Shown piece by piece: positions 33,581 through 42,588 of a DNA stretch of 47,669 bases (positions are counted from its first letter, which is position 1; every line of letters begins with the position of its first letter). This DNA comes from Caulobacteraceae bacterium. Lineage in GTDB: Bacteria; Pseudomonadota; Alphaproteobacteria; Caulobacterales; Caulobacteraceae. The stretch spans positions 56,812 to 104,480 of the forward strand of contig JAUJMO010000004.1 in assembly GCA_030446805.1 (NCBI GenBank), written 5' to 3'. A program made the position numbers and the translations under genes. Below the pieces are notes generated by a model. The model did not search any database. It saw only the letters and a list, made by a program, of their open reading frames with translations, and was not told the DNA's origin.

Positions 33581-35224
33581 CTACCGGGCAAGGCTCGCCT
33601 CCCAGAGTGCGACGGCGCCTTCCAGGCCAGGCGTGCTCAAGGCTCCGCGCCCAAGCACGGCGCCATGAAATCCGCGAAGGTCGAAGCGGCCCCCGAGCCG
33701 TGCTCTCGACTCTCTCCTAAGTCGAAGGATCTCCAGCGCGGCCAAGGCCTGCCCGGCGGCCGCACCGGGCGCCATGACCATGCGGTCCACGTCCTCCTCG
33801 ATGGTGATAAAGGCGATGGGGCCGCCTTGGATTCCCCGCAGTTCGGCGATGGCGCGTTCCCGGCTCCATCGTCGCGCATGGATCCCGGTGTCGACCACCA
33901 GTCGCCCCATGCGGAACAGCATCCACTGGAGATAGCCGATGCGACCCAGCGGGTCGTCCCCGTACGCTCCCAGTTCGTCGGCCAACTGCTCTGCATAGAC
34001 CGCCCAACCCTCGCCATATCCCGGCGCGTAGCGAAGCTGGAGCGGGTGGGGAGGGCGCTCGACGAGCGCTTCCTGGAACAGGTGTCCAGGGTGAAGCTCG
34101 TGATGCACGACGCTGGGCAGCGTCCATGAGGGCCTGTTGCGGATCCGGATAAGATCGACGACGTAGCCCCCGGGCTCGCGACGCCCCGGTCGGCCCGCGG
34201 CCTCCTCCGCCGCGGACATGCGCCGCACCTCCACAGGTGCGGCCGGCAGCCGTGCAAAGGCCGCGGGAAGGCGCGCCTGAACGCGACGGAGGGCGGCGGT
34301 CATATCGGCCACCGCCTGCGCCTTGCCCGCCTCCGTTGCAGGATAAAGGTGTCGCGGGTCGCCGGTGAGCGCCCGAAGCCGTTCCGCCACGGCGCCGCGC
34401 CTGTAGCCGGCCGATCGCAGCAGGGTGTCGGCTTCGGCCTGGAGCCTGCGGACGGCGGTCAGTCCGCGTTGATGCGCCTCGTCTGGGTCCGTCCGTCCGC
34501 CCGCGTTGAGGCCCAGCGCAAGCGCATAATAGCTCTGGCCGTTCGCGAAACGCCAAACGCCAGGTTCCGATGGCGCCCGGGGGCGCAGGACTTCGAGGAC
34601 TTCCCCCTGCCGGCTCAGCGCGGAGGCGACGCCGCCAGCCGTGGAGGATCGCCGCCCCGCGCGGGCGGCTCCCGCCAGAGCTGACAAGGTTTGCTCCAGG
34701 AGGAAGCCGGGCAGGATCACGCCGCGCTCCGCGTCGGATTTGATTTGATCCGTTTCCTGGTTCACCTCGCGGGCGAGTTCGCTCAGGGTTCGTTCGGACC
34801 CGGCGGTCTCCGGCGCTACCAAGGCCGCCCGGACGCGCAGGTGCGCCCCACCGCGTGGGTGGACGGCGTAGGGCGCCCCGCCCGTCGACCCGAAGGGGAA
34901 CAACTGCTCCAGCGCGGCCTCGGTCTGGAGGCCCTGCAGCACCGCGGCCAAGCGGAGCTGGCCCTCGGGAGACAGGCTGATCGGGTCCAGGGCGCGAAGG
35001 GCGCCAAGGCCCGTGCTCGCCGCGGTCTCGGCCCTGCTGGACCTCGGCTCCCGCAGGACCTTCAGGACCTCGTCAAAGCGCCGAAGCAGCAGCACATCCG
35101 CAGGCGCCCCGGCGCCCTGCGATGTTTGGGCGCGCGCCCCTCCACCAGCCAGCGTGGCCAGGGGGGCGCCGAGCACGAAGTCACGCCGGCGGAGGAGGAG
35201 AGCGCTGGGAAGACTCAGTTGCAC
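33581..35224 (-). CDS. Exported DUF885-family hydrolase
   Basis: A 547-residue protein with a GTG start. The N-terminus LLLRRRDFVLGAPLATLAGGGARAQ is a twin-arginine-type signal. The DUF885 zinc-peptidase-like signature is present: VVHHELHPGHLFQEAL (HExxPGH-type) and APGYGEGWAVYAEQLADELG (second ligand Glu). The C-terminal part has FITIEEDVDRMVMAPGAAAGQALA. Members are annotated as metallopeptidases or dipeptidase-like, but few are characterised. It starts 20 bases after the TonB receptor stop, so the two are almost certainly one transcript. A peptidase-like partner for a pectin receptor is unexpected. Confidence 0.85.
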   Translation of the reverse strand: MQLSLPSALLLRRRDFVLGAPLATLAGGGARAQTSQGAGAPADVLLLRRFDEVLKVLREPRSSRAETAASTGLGALRALDPISLSPEGQLRLAAVLQGLQTEAALEQLFPFGSTGGAPYAVHPRGGAHLRVRAALVAPETAGSERTLSELAREVNQETDQIKSDAERGVILPGFLLEQTLSALAGAARAGRRSSTAGGVASALSRQGEVLEVLRPRAPSEPGVWRFANGQSYYALALGLNAGGRTDPDEAHQRGLTAVRRLQAEADTLLRSAGYRRGAVAERLRALTGDPRHLYPATEAGKAQAVADMTAALRRVQARLPAAFARLPAAPVEVRRMSAAEEAAGRPGRREPGGYVVDLIRIRNRPSWTLPSVVHHELHPGHLFQEALVERPPHPLQLRYAPGYGEGWAVYAEQLADELGAYGDDPLGRIGYLQWMLFRMGRLVVDTGIHARRWSRERAIAELRGIQGGPIAFITIEEDVDRMVMAPGAAAGQALAALEILRLRRESRARLGGRFDLRGFHGAVLGRGALSTPGLEGAVALWEASLAR

Positions 35225-35244
35225 CGCCGGCGATCGACCTGATC

Positions 35245-38200
35245 TCAGAACCTGTACTGCACGCCGAAGTTATATTGCCGCCCTGTGTGGCTGTAGACCA
35301 GCACGCTGTTCCGACGGGTGTCCTGGAACTGGTCGTTGACGGCGTCCGTCAGGTTCAGCCCCTCGAAGGTGAGCTTCACCTGGGGCGTCAGGTTGTACGA
35401 AGCCGCCGCGTCCACCGTCAGGGTCTCGTTGTAGCCATTGACGTCGTTGCCGGTGTTCCCGCCCGGAACCTGGGAGAAGTAGCGGTCGCGGTAGGCCGCC
35501 GAGACCCGGGCGCTGAAGCGTTCGTCCTCATAGTAGAGGGTGCCGTTGTACGCCGTCTTGGACAGGCCGATCAGGTCCGCCGTGGTGGTCGGCGGCGGCT
35601 GGGCGGGATTGCTGTTCGGCAGCACGTACTCGATCTCGGAGGAAACAAAGGTGGCGTTGGCGATCAGGCCGAAGTTGCCCGTCCAGGCCGGCAGGTTGAA
35701 TCGGTTCGGCAGGAAGGTGAGCGGCTGCTGGTAGCTGAGCTCGATGCCCTGCAACGGTCCACCCTCCGTGTTCAAAGGCTGATTGAAGACGAACAGGTCG
35801 GTGGGCTGGATGTTCGTGCCGGTCAGCACGGAGTTGGGGAGCGTGCCCGTGTTGAAGGGCCGGGCTTCCGAGAAGCTCTGGATGAAGGTCTCGATGTCTT
35901 TGTAGAAAAGTCCGACCGAGAGCAGCGAGCCGCGGGCGAAGTACCATTCCGCCGACAGGTCGTAGGTAGTGGCCCGGATAGGGTCGAGCGCTGGGTTGCC
36001 GGAACTCACCGTTAGTTGGCCGACCAGGCCTACGCTGCCTCCGGGCGTGAGGTTGGGCAGATTGGGGCGCGACAGCACCTTGGAGGTGGCGAAACGGACC
36101 AGGAAGTCCGGCGTCACCTCCGCGACCAGGTTCAGCGCCGGGAGGAGGTCGTCGTACTCGCGTTCGACGCTGACCCCGGTGGGAACCCTGTTGATCAGCT
36201 GGTAGCCGAAGGAGCTCTGCTCCGTCTTGACGTAGCGCACGCCCACATCGCCGCGAACCGGGACCGGGAAGACACCCAGTTCGAAATCGGCCTGGACATA
36301 GACCGCCTGGGTCTTCTCGCCGATCTCGAAGATGGAGCCGCGGGCGGAGGCGTTCTGGACGCCGGCCAGGGCGAAGATTCCCTGGCCGCCGTAGATGTTG
36401 AACACCTTCGCGAAGGCGTCGATGTCCGGCGTGACCCAGTTCAGCGGCACCTTGCCCGGCACGTCCAGGTTTCGGCCGAACCCGGTGATGGGCTTGGTGA
36501 GGTCGGCCAGGGTGACGCCGGCCGGTAAGGCGGGAACGGTGGTCTCCGAAGCTCGCGTCCGCGCGTCGGAGGTGAAGGTGAAGTCCTTGACGGCCGCGCC
36601 CACCTTCAGCGTCAGGGCCTCGCTGAACTCGTAGTCGGCGTCGAAGCTCGCCGAGGTGAACTCATTGACGACCTGCTGCGGTCGCAGGCGGATCTCCGAG
36701 CCCACGAACAGGCCTCCCGCAGGACCGAAGACGTAGTTGGCGGGGTTGTTGACGTCGAAGCCGTAGGTGATGTCCGGCAGGCGATCATTTCTCCGGAAAT
36801 CGATCGCGTAACCGTTGGTGTTCGCGCGATCGATCGTGATCGTGGTTGTGATCGGGTTGTCCAACTCGGACCTGGACACGCCGACGTGGCCGCGCAGGGT
36901 GAGTTGGTCCGTCGGCTCCCATTCGCCGGAGAGGGTCACCTGGTCGTAGGTCGAAGTGACCTCGTCGAAGCGCGACTCCGAGCGGATGTCGACGCCGTTG
37001 AACAGGCCGTAGAGCAGGTCCCCGCCCTGGGCGATCTCCACATCGAGCACGGAAGTCTGCGGCTTGCCGTTGCCGGAAGCGGGGCGGCTGAAAGAGAAGG
37101 CTTCCAGCCAGTTCTCCTCGCGGTTGGACTCGAAGGTCGAGTGCAGCACGTCCAGGTTGGCCTGAAAGCGGTCGGTCGGCTTCCACTGCAGCGAGCCCGT
37201 GACGCCAAGCCGCTTCTGGTCCAGGTCAAAGCGGCCGTAGCGCGGGATCCGGGGTGTCCAGCGATCCGCTCGGTTCAGCTCGGTGAACTCCGCGGCGACG
37301 GAAGTGCGCGGTGAACCGGGAGCGCAGGGGGTGGTCAGGGTGGCGGACGGCGGGGCGCAGAAGCCGCCGTTGGCGGTCGCCTGGTCCCAGCCCACCGAGC
37401 CGAAGCCCTCTTCGACACCCTTGCGCTTGCTGTAGGCCACCGAGAGCAGGGCGCCGAAGCGACCGTCCGCCCAGGTGTTGCTGATCAGGCCCGCGAGGCG
37501 CGGATTCCAGCTTTCGGCCAGGTCGTTGTAGCCCTGCTGCGCTGAAACCGCGAGGTTGAACCCGCGGTAGTCGAACGGGCGGGAGGTCTGCAGGTCCACC
37601 GTGGCGCCCAGCGAGCCCTCTTCGACCTCGGCCGAGGGCGTCTTGCGGACGGTGATGCTGTTGAACAGCTCAGAGGCGAAGACGCTGAAGTCGAAAGCGC
37701 GGCTGCGGTTGTTGCCGCCCGAGCTGTCCGTGCCGCTGGCCGTGCTCTGCCCTTCCATGCCGTTGATGCGCACGCGGGTGAACTGGGGGCTGAGACCGCG
37801 CACGGTGATCTGGCGGCCTTCGCCGGCGTCGCGCGAGATGGACACCCCCGGCACCCGCTGGATCGACTCGGCGAGGTTGGCGTCGGGGAAGTCCGCGATG
37901 TCCTCCGCCTTGATGACATCGACCACCGCCGTTTCCCGGCGCTTGAGGTTGATCGCGTTATTCAGGCTGGCTCGGAAGCCGGTCACCACGACGGCTTCAA
38001 CTTCGTTTGGATCGCCGGCGGTTTCCGAGGTGACCTCGTTCTCAGCCGGGGAGGGGGAGTCGGGCACGCCTTCCGGAGTCGTCTCGGGCGGTCCGGAGGT
38101 CCCCACGGAGCTGGTTCCGGTGGTGGCGCCGGGCTCGCTGCCGCCGGGCAGCGGCACGGCTTGACCCGTTCCGCCCGGCGGTGTGGGCGGGCTTTGAGCT

Positions 38201-38289
38201 GCGGCGCCCGAAGCCGCCGCCAGCAAGATGACGCCCAGAGAAGCGCCCGCCAACAGGCGCGCGGTCTTGCAATATGTTCGATGAGCCAT
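35245..38289 (-). CDS. TonB-dependent outer-membrane receptor for pectin oligomers
   Basis: A 1014-residue receptor. The ATG at 38289 follows AGGGGGAA; the longer frame starting at 38433 would include the operators. The signal ends at ASGAAAQ, then a Pro/Gly/Thr-rich linker and a TonB-box-like EVEAVVVTGFRASL near residue 100. The plug has DFPDANLAESIQRVPGVSISRD, GEGRQITVRGLSPQFTRVRINGM and the barrel ends with NFGVQYRF-COOH, ideal for BAM assembly. It is of the large Caulobacter/Xanthomonas carbohydrate class. Its operators and neighbours indicate oligogalacturonide or rhamnogalacturonan oligomers as cargo (inference). Confidence 0.93.
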   Translation of the reverse strand: MAHRTYCKTARLLAGASLGVILLAAASGAAAQSPPTPPGGTGQAVPLPGGSEPGATTGTSSVGTSGPPETTPEGVPDSPSPAENEVTSETAGDPNEVEAVVVTGFRASLNNAINLKRRETAVVDVIKAEDIADFPDANLAESIQRVPGVSISRDAGEGRQITVRGLSPQFTRVRINGMEGQSTASGTDSSGGNNRSRAFDFSVFASELFNSITVRKTPSAEVEEGSLGATVDLQTSRPFDYRGFNLAVSAQQGYNDLAESWNPRLAGLISNTWADGRFGALLSVAYSKRKGVEEGFGSVGWDQATANGGFCAPPSATLTTPCAPGSPRTSVAAEFTELNRADRWTPRIPRYGRFDLDQKRLGVTGSLQWKPTDRFQANLDVLHSTFESNREENWLEAFSFSRPASGNGKPQTSVLDVEIAQGGDLLYGLFNGVDIRSESRFDEVTSTYDQVTLSGEWEPTDQLTLRGHVGVSRSELDNPITTTITIDRANTNGYAIDFRRNDRLPDITYGFDVNNPANYVFGPAGGLFVGSEIRLRPQQVVNEFTSASFDADYEFSEALTLKVGAAVKDFTFTSDARTRASETTVPALPAGVTLADLTKPITGFGRNLDVPGKVPLNWVTPDIDAFAKVFNIYGGQGIFALAGVQNASARGSIFEIGEKTQAVYVQADFELGVFPVPVRGDVGVRYVKTEQSSFGYQLINRVPTGVSVEREYDDLLPALNLVAEVTPDFLVRFATSKVLSRPNLPNLTPGGSVGLVGQLTVSSGNPALDPIRATTYDLSAEWYFARGSLLSVGLFYKDIETFIQSFSEARPFNTGTLPNSVLTGTNIQPTDLFVFNQPLNTEGGPLQGIELSYQQPLTFLPNRFNLPAWTGNFGLIANATFVSSEIEYVLPNSNPAQPPPTTTADLIGLSKTAYNGTLYYEDERFSARVSAAYRDRYFSQVPGGNTGNDVNGYNETLTVDAAASYNLTPQVKLTFEGLNLTDAVNDQFQDTRRNSVLVYSHTGRQYNFGVQYRF

Positions 38290-38362
38290 CCGCGTTCCCC
38301 CTGTCACAGGCCCTGGATCTTGCGCCCCGGTACCCACCCGCTGATCGACGTTCCGGGTCCTC

Positions 38363-38376
38363 GGACGCCGGTGTCG
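38363..38376. promoter_or_regulatory. Secondary operator-like palindrome near the TonB receptor
   Basis: GGACGCCGGTGTCG matches the consensus at 11 of 14 positions. It lies 74 bases before the receptor start and 56 bases (centre to centre) from the stronger site at 38419, a spacing that could allow looping or paired binding. Confidence 0.4.
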
Positions 38377-38418
38377 CCAATTGCTAAGTCTTTGCGCAGC
38401 CGGTCGGCAAGGGTTCGG

Positions 38419-38432
38419 AGACACCGGTGTCA
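38419..38432. promoter_or_regulatory. Strong predicted operator between TonB receptor and LamG gene
   Basis: AGACACCGGTGTCA, 13 of 14 to the consensus, contains the perfect palindrome GACACCGGTGTC. It lies between two divergent genes, 130 bases from the receptor start and 80 bases from the LamG-type gene. TTGCGG at 38441 and TTCTAG at 38463 (16 apart) could be the rightward promoter. Confidence 0.7.
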
Positions 38433-38511
38433 AATAATTCTTGCGGTGTGGCTTTCGCGACGTTCTAGTGAGCTCCTGCGAACGGCGAACATACGCCGGG
38501 GGGAATCTGCG

Positions 38512-41500
38512 ATGCGGGATTCTGTAATCCGGGCCGCCTTGGCCGCTTCCGTTTGCCTAGCGGCCTTTCCGGCCGCCGCCTTGGCTCAAGATGCAGATCG
38601 AGCTTCTCTGCTGTTTCACGCTTCGGCCGATCGGGATCTCGCCGCCGAGGTGGCGCAAGGGGCGGCGGCGCCCATCTTCTCCGATCGGGTGAAGATCATC
38701 CCGACCGGGGTCTCCGGGGGCGCGATCGAGGCGGCCCACGACCAGATCCTGGCCTGGTCCGCGCCCGGCAACATCTACGCCCAGCGAGGAACGCTCGCAT
38801 TTTATTGGCGGGCTCGCGAGCCGGTCGGGTCCACGCCGTTCCCGATCTTCCGGGTGGGTTACGCCGATCACTCGAGCTGGGACATGACGTGGCTGCGGCT
38901 CGACTGGAACGGCCAGGGCTTCGACGGCTTCGTGACCGACACCAATCTGGCGCGCACCCGCGTGTCGCATCGCATGGCGGCGCCGCCCCGGCCCGATGAA
39001 TGGATCCACATCGCCTTCGCCTGGGACGAGGCCAGGGGCGCGCGCCTCTTCGTCAACGGCCGTGAAGCCGGGCGGCAGGACCGGGCCGCGGTCTATGACG
39101 CCGGCCTCTACGCCTTTGGGCCGCACAGCCGGATCATCAGCCCCTATCAGGTGCAAAGCCGCTACAGCTTCATGCGGGGCGGCGACGTGGACGAGATCCG
39201 CATCTACGACCGCATGCTGACGCCCGAAGCGGTGGCCGCCCTGGCGCGCAACCCGGGCGCCGCGCGGCCGGCCGCGGAGCCCGCCCGGTCAGAACTGTTG
39301 CAGGCCTTTCGGCGCCGCGAGGGTTGGGCGGCAGGATCGCCGCCCCCCTATCTCGAAGCTCCGGCCACCCGCGTGCGCAAGGTCGAGTTCACGGACGCGC
39401 GGGACGTCAAACAGTGGAACTGGAAGGGCAACGACGGGATACGGGAGACCACCTGGCCCGGCGTCTACAACCGCTCGCGGATCCCTGGCCGCAACGACTA
39501 CTTCCAACTGCCCGACTGGAACGTGAACTCCCTCGGCGGGAAGACGGTCACCTACAGCCTGCCCGACGAGCCCTGGAATCGGTTGGAGATCGCGGGCGCG
39601 GCGCATGGCGCCCTGGAGTACGTGCCCGCTGCGGGCGCCCCCGCGAGGCTGGGCGCGCGGCCTCAGGGTCGGGAACGAACCTGGCACAGCATCCCTGAGC
39701 ACCGGGGCGGGGCGGTTCGCTTCAACAACGCCGTGCAGGAGACCCCGATCCAGGAGATCGCGGCCTATCAGGTCAGCGCAGGCGCAGCGCCGAAGGGCGT
39801 TGCTGAGCTGACCTACACGGTACGGGCGCAGGCTGCGTCCGATATGCCGGTCCTGGCCGAGCTGAACGCCTTTGTGCGCGGCCGCCGCCCAGCCGGGGAG
39901 CGGGCCACCGTGGTGGCGCTGCCTTCCGGGGCGCCGTCCAGCCCGGGGCCGGGCAGGGTGGAGGCGGGGAGCCTGCCGCTTGTGAACCTCATGATCCCGG
40001 TCAGCTTCCGCGATACGGTTCCGGGCGGTCCCATCCGGCGCTTCGAGTACGGCTGGGAGGGGCTGGACGCCGGCCTGGACGGGATCGCGATAGACATCCC
40101 CGCCCTGAAGATCAGGCCTACCCACGGCGGGCTTGTTCCCCTGAACGTCCGGATCAAGGACCCGCTCTGGCCCGGTCGCGACCTGCTGGACATCAGCGTC
40201 TCGGTCAAGCCGGGCGAAGCGCGAACCCTGTGGCTGGACACCCGCGACCGGCTGCTTCCTCCCGGTCGCAGCCTTTATCTCACGGTAGCCTCGGCGGCGC
40301 CCGAGTTCGGCGCCGACGATCTGGACGGCATGAACCTGCGGCTGGTGTTCAAGGACCGCGCGGCCGCGCTGGCCGAACACGAGACCGACCGCTTCCAGCA
40401 GGTCCGGGACAATATGGCCTTTGTGGTCGAGGAGCACCCCCGGGACAAACGGCTGGCCTTGTTCGACCGGCTGCAGGGCGACCTCTCCGATCTGCTGCGC
40501 GCAAATCCGGAGCACGCGCAGGGGCGCGCCTACTGGGCCGAGATCAACACGCATCAGCCGGCGCCGGCCTTCATCCAGCCCAGGCCGCCGGCTGGCGTAC
40601 CGCTGTGGGCCTTCCGTCAGGTGGAGGATCTCAAGCGCGTCCGCCGCTTCGTGAACTGGTGGATCGACGAGCGTCAGGCCGAAAACGGCGAGTTCGGCGG
40701 CGGGCTGTCCGACGACACGGACCTGCTCCAGCAATGGCCGCCGCTGGCCCTGATGGGTGTGGACCCCGACAAGGTGAAGGGCTCGCTCAACGCCATGGTG
40801 GAGGCCGTCTACGCCAACGGCATGTTCACGAACGGCCTGAGCACGATCAAGACCGACGAGCTGCACGCCTATGAGGAAGGGATCAACGCGATCAGCGAGG
40901 CCATGTACCTGGCCTACGGCGACCCGAAGGCGGTCGAGCGGCTGATGGCCACCGCGCGCGCCTATCCCCGGATCATCCAGCCCAATTCGGCCGGGCACAC
41001 CCACTTCGTCAGCAACTATTTCAGCGGGACCGACGTCTCCAGGGAAAGCGTGTGGGAGTGGTCCAAGCCCTACTCCTACCTCGTGCTGCACCCCGCGATC
41101 CTGCTGGCCGACTTCAACGGCCACCCGACCATGCGCAAGCTGATCACCGAACTGGCGGACGGCTGGATGGCGCACGGAGACAAGCAGCCGGACGGCTCGC
41201 TTTTGCTGCCGGCCGAGATCAACTGGCGTACGGACGCCGAACGCGACGAACTGGCGAGCACGCCTGGCGGGGTGACAGTGCTGCAGCTGTTCTGGGCCGC
41301 ATACCGCTTGTCGGGAGATGCCAAATACCTCCAGCCGATCAATGACTGGGCGGCGCGCGACCTCCCCGGGCTCAGCACCATCACGGCCGACGCTGTGGAT
41401 GTGCTGGGCCGTCGCGAGACCTGGGGACGCGCCTTGACCGAAGCGGCGGCCAAGCCGGGTGCGACCAACTTCGCCCGTTATCAAGCTTGGCGAACCACGG

Positions 41501-42312
41501 GCGACAAGTCCCACCTTGAGGCGCTCTACGGGGAGGAGATCAAGACCGCCGAGCGGCGCATGTACATGGTGACGGAGGGGCACTGGTGGAGCGATCGGGT
41601 GGAGATCTTCAGCGATCTGCTCCAGCGCTCAAGGTTGGGCGGGCTGGCGTTGCGGCGCAACGGTCTCGTGCCGGGTCAAACCGTCAGCTGGCGCTTCGCC
41701 GCGCCCGCTTCCGCCGAAAGCGTGGCCCTGCTGGTTTCAGGCGCTCAGCCGACCCGGTTCAAGGTGGTGGGCTTCAATCTGGAGGATCGTCCGGTCGCTG
41801 CCGTCATGACGGGATGGAACGTCGCCCCGGGACGCTGGCGTGTGACGACAGGTCTCGACGCCGATGGAGACGACCGGATCGACGGGGCGGGGCGGACCCG
41901 CAGCCTCGAGTTCCAGAGGACCGGCACGGTGGAGGTGAGCTTCGCGCCGAAAGCGACCACGGTGATGGAGTTCGAACTGGAGTCGCCCGGCGCTCCACTC
42001 TGGACCCGACCCGACTTGGCCGTGGGTGAGGACGATGTCCGGGTCCGCGGCCGCGAAGCCACGGTGACCGTGCACAGCCTGGGTTCGGTGGACGCACCCC
42101 CGGCAACGGTCAGCGTCGAGGATGCGTCAGGTCGGCAGGTGGCGAGCGCCGCCGTTCCGGCCCTGCGGGCGCCGCTCGACCTCACGCCCAAGACCGTTTC
42201 GGTGAAGCTCAGGCTGCCCGTCGGATTCCGCCCAGCGGGGCACGTCGTGCGCCTTCGTGCGAACGGCGGACAGGAGATCACGCTGGCGAACAACGCGGTC
42301 CAGCTGCGTTGA
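38512..42312 (+). CDS. Giant secreted LamG-like multidomain protein, unknown activity
   Basis: A 1266-residue protein. The ATG at 38512 follows a GGGGGGAA site. The signal MRDSVIRAALAASVCLAAFPAAALAQ is Sec-type. Residues ~30-250 look like a LamG/concanavalin jelly roll (RGTLAFYWRAREP, PRPDEWIHIAFAWDE, LFVNGREAG, YSFMRGGDVDEIRIYDRML). Residues ~290-680 are beta-rich and unassigned. Residues ~690-1050 are helical and toroid-like, with NWWIDERQAENGEFGGG at ~715-731, LSDDTDLLQQWP, and GHWWSDRVEIF. The C-terminus (~1130-1266) resembles a CARDB/Ig-type domain. The architecture suggests a carbohydrate-active enzyme, probably a lyase or hydrolase on pectin side chains, but I recognise no catalytic family. 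Confidence 0.8.
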   Translation: MRDSVIRAALAASVCLAAFPAAALAQDADRASLLFHASADRDLAAEVAQGAAAPIFSDRVKIIPTGVSGGAIEAAHDQILAWSAPGNIYAQRGTLAFYWRAREPVGSTPFPIFRVGYADHSSWDMTWLRLDWNGQGFDGFVTDTNLARTRVSHRMAAPPRPDEWIHIAFAWDEARGARLFVNGREAGRQDRAAVYDAGLYAFGPHSRIISPYQVQSRYSFMRGGDVDEIRIYDRMLTPEAVAALARNPGAARPAAEPARSELLQAFRRREGWAAGSPPPYLEAPATRVRKVEFTDARDVKQWNWKGNDGIRETTWPGVYNRSRIPGRNDYFQLPDWNVNSLGGKTVTYSLPDEPWNRLEIAGAAHGALEYVPAAGAPARLGARPQGRERTWHSIPEHRGGAVRFNNAVQETPIQEIAAYQVSAGAAPKGVAELTYTVRAQAASDMPVLAELNAFVRGRRPAGERATVVALPSGAPSSPGPGRVEAGSLPLVNLMIPVSFRDTVPGGPIRRFEYGWEGLDAGLDGIAIDIPALKIRPTHGGLVPLNVRIKDPLWPGRDLLDISVSVKPGEARTLWLDTRDRLLPPGRSLYLTVASAAPEFGADDLDGMNLRLVFKDRAAALAEHETDRFQQVRDNMAFVVEEHPRDKRLALFDRLQGDLSDLLRANPEHAQGRAYWAEINTHQPAPAFIQPRPPAGVPLWAFRQVEDLKRVRRFVNWWIDERQAENGEFGGGLSDDTDLLQQWPPLALMGVDPDKVKGSLNAMVEAVYANGMFTNGLSTIKTDELHAYEEGINAISEAMYLAYGDPKAVERLMATARAYPRIIQPNSAGHTHFVSNYFSGTDVSRESVWEWSKPYSYLVLHPAILLADFNGHPTMRKLITELADGWMAHGDKQPDGSLLLPAEINWRTDAERDELASTPGGVTVLQLFWAAYRLSGDAKYLQPINDWAARDLPGLSTITADAVDVLGRRETWGRALTEAAAKPGATNFARYQAWRTTGDKSHLEALYGEEIKTAERRMYMVTEGHWWSDRVEIFSDLLQRSRLGGLALRRNGLVPGQTVSWRFAAPASAESVALLVSGAQPTRFKVVGFNLEDRPVAAVMTGWNVAPGRWRVTTGLDADGDDRIDGAGRTRSLEFQRTGTVEVSFAPKATTVMEFELESPGAPLWTRPDLAVGEDDVRVRGREATVTVHSLGSVDAPPATVSVEDASGRQVASAAVPALRAPLDLTPKTVSVKLRLPVGFRPAGHVVRLRANGGQEITLANNAVQLR

Positions 42313-42588
42313 CGGGCCCCTCGGGCTAGGGCGCGAGCGGACGTGCGCGGGCTTGTGAGGCGGCGGCGCCGGAGTCGCACCGCCTTCGGCGGCTTACCGT
42401 TCGGGTATCCTAACCCAACCTCGAGGACTGGCTGAACAGCCTGGCGCGCTGAGCCTCAGGTGCAGCCCATCGCCGGGGCGGCATGGGGAGGCCCGCGGGG
42501 TACCCGGCCAGAGGCGGATCCGACCGAGGTCGATTCGTGGCCGGCGTGCTGTTCATCCGCAAGTGCAAGGACGTCGACACATCGACGC
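42313..42588. other. Gene-free gap between LamG and SGNH genes
   Basis: About 276 bases with no convincing gene on either strand. It includes a small CCGCC-TTC-GGCGG hairpin (42380-42392). Frames crossing it are poor in protein-like signal. The two flanking genes converge here, so terminators are expected, but no strong one with a T-run is visible. Confidence 0.5.
42380..42392. terminator. Weak hairpin, possible shared terminator
   Basis: A five-base stem with a TTC loop in the convergent gap. There is no T-run, so Rho-independent termination is doubtful. Confidence 0.25.

Noticed and set aside
42421-42456. Short peptide-like end LEDWLNSLAR on the plus strand
   Set aside because: Preceded by an in-frame stop only a few codons upstream; too short to support a gene.
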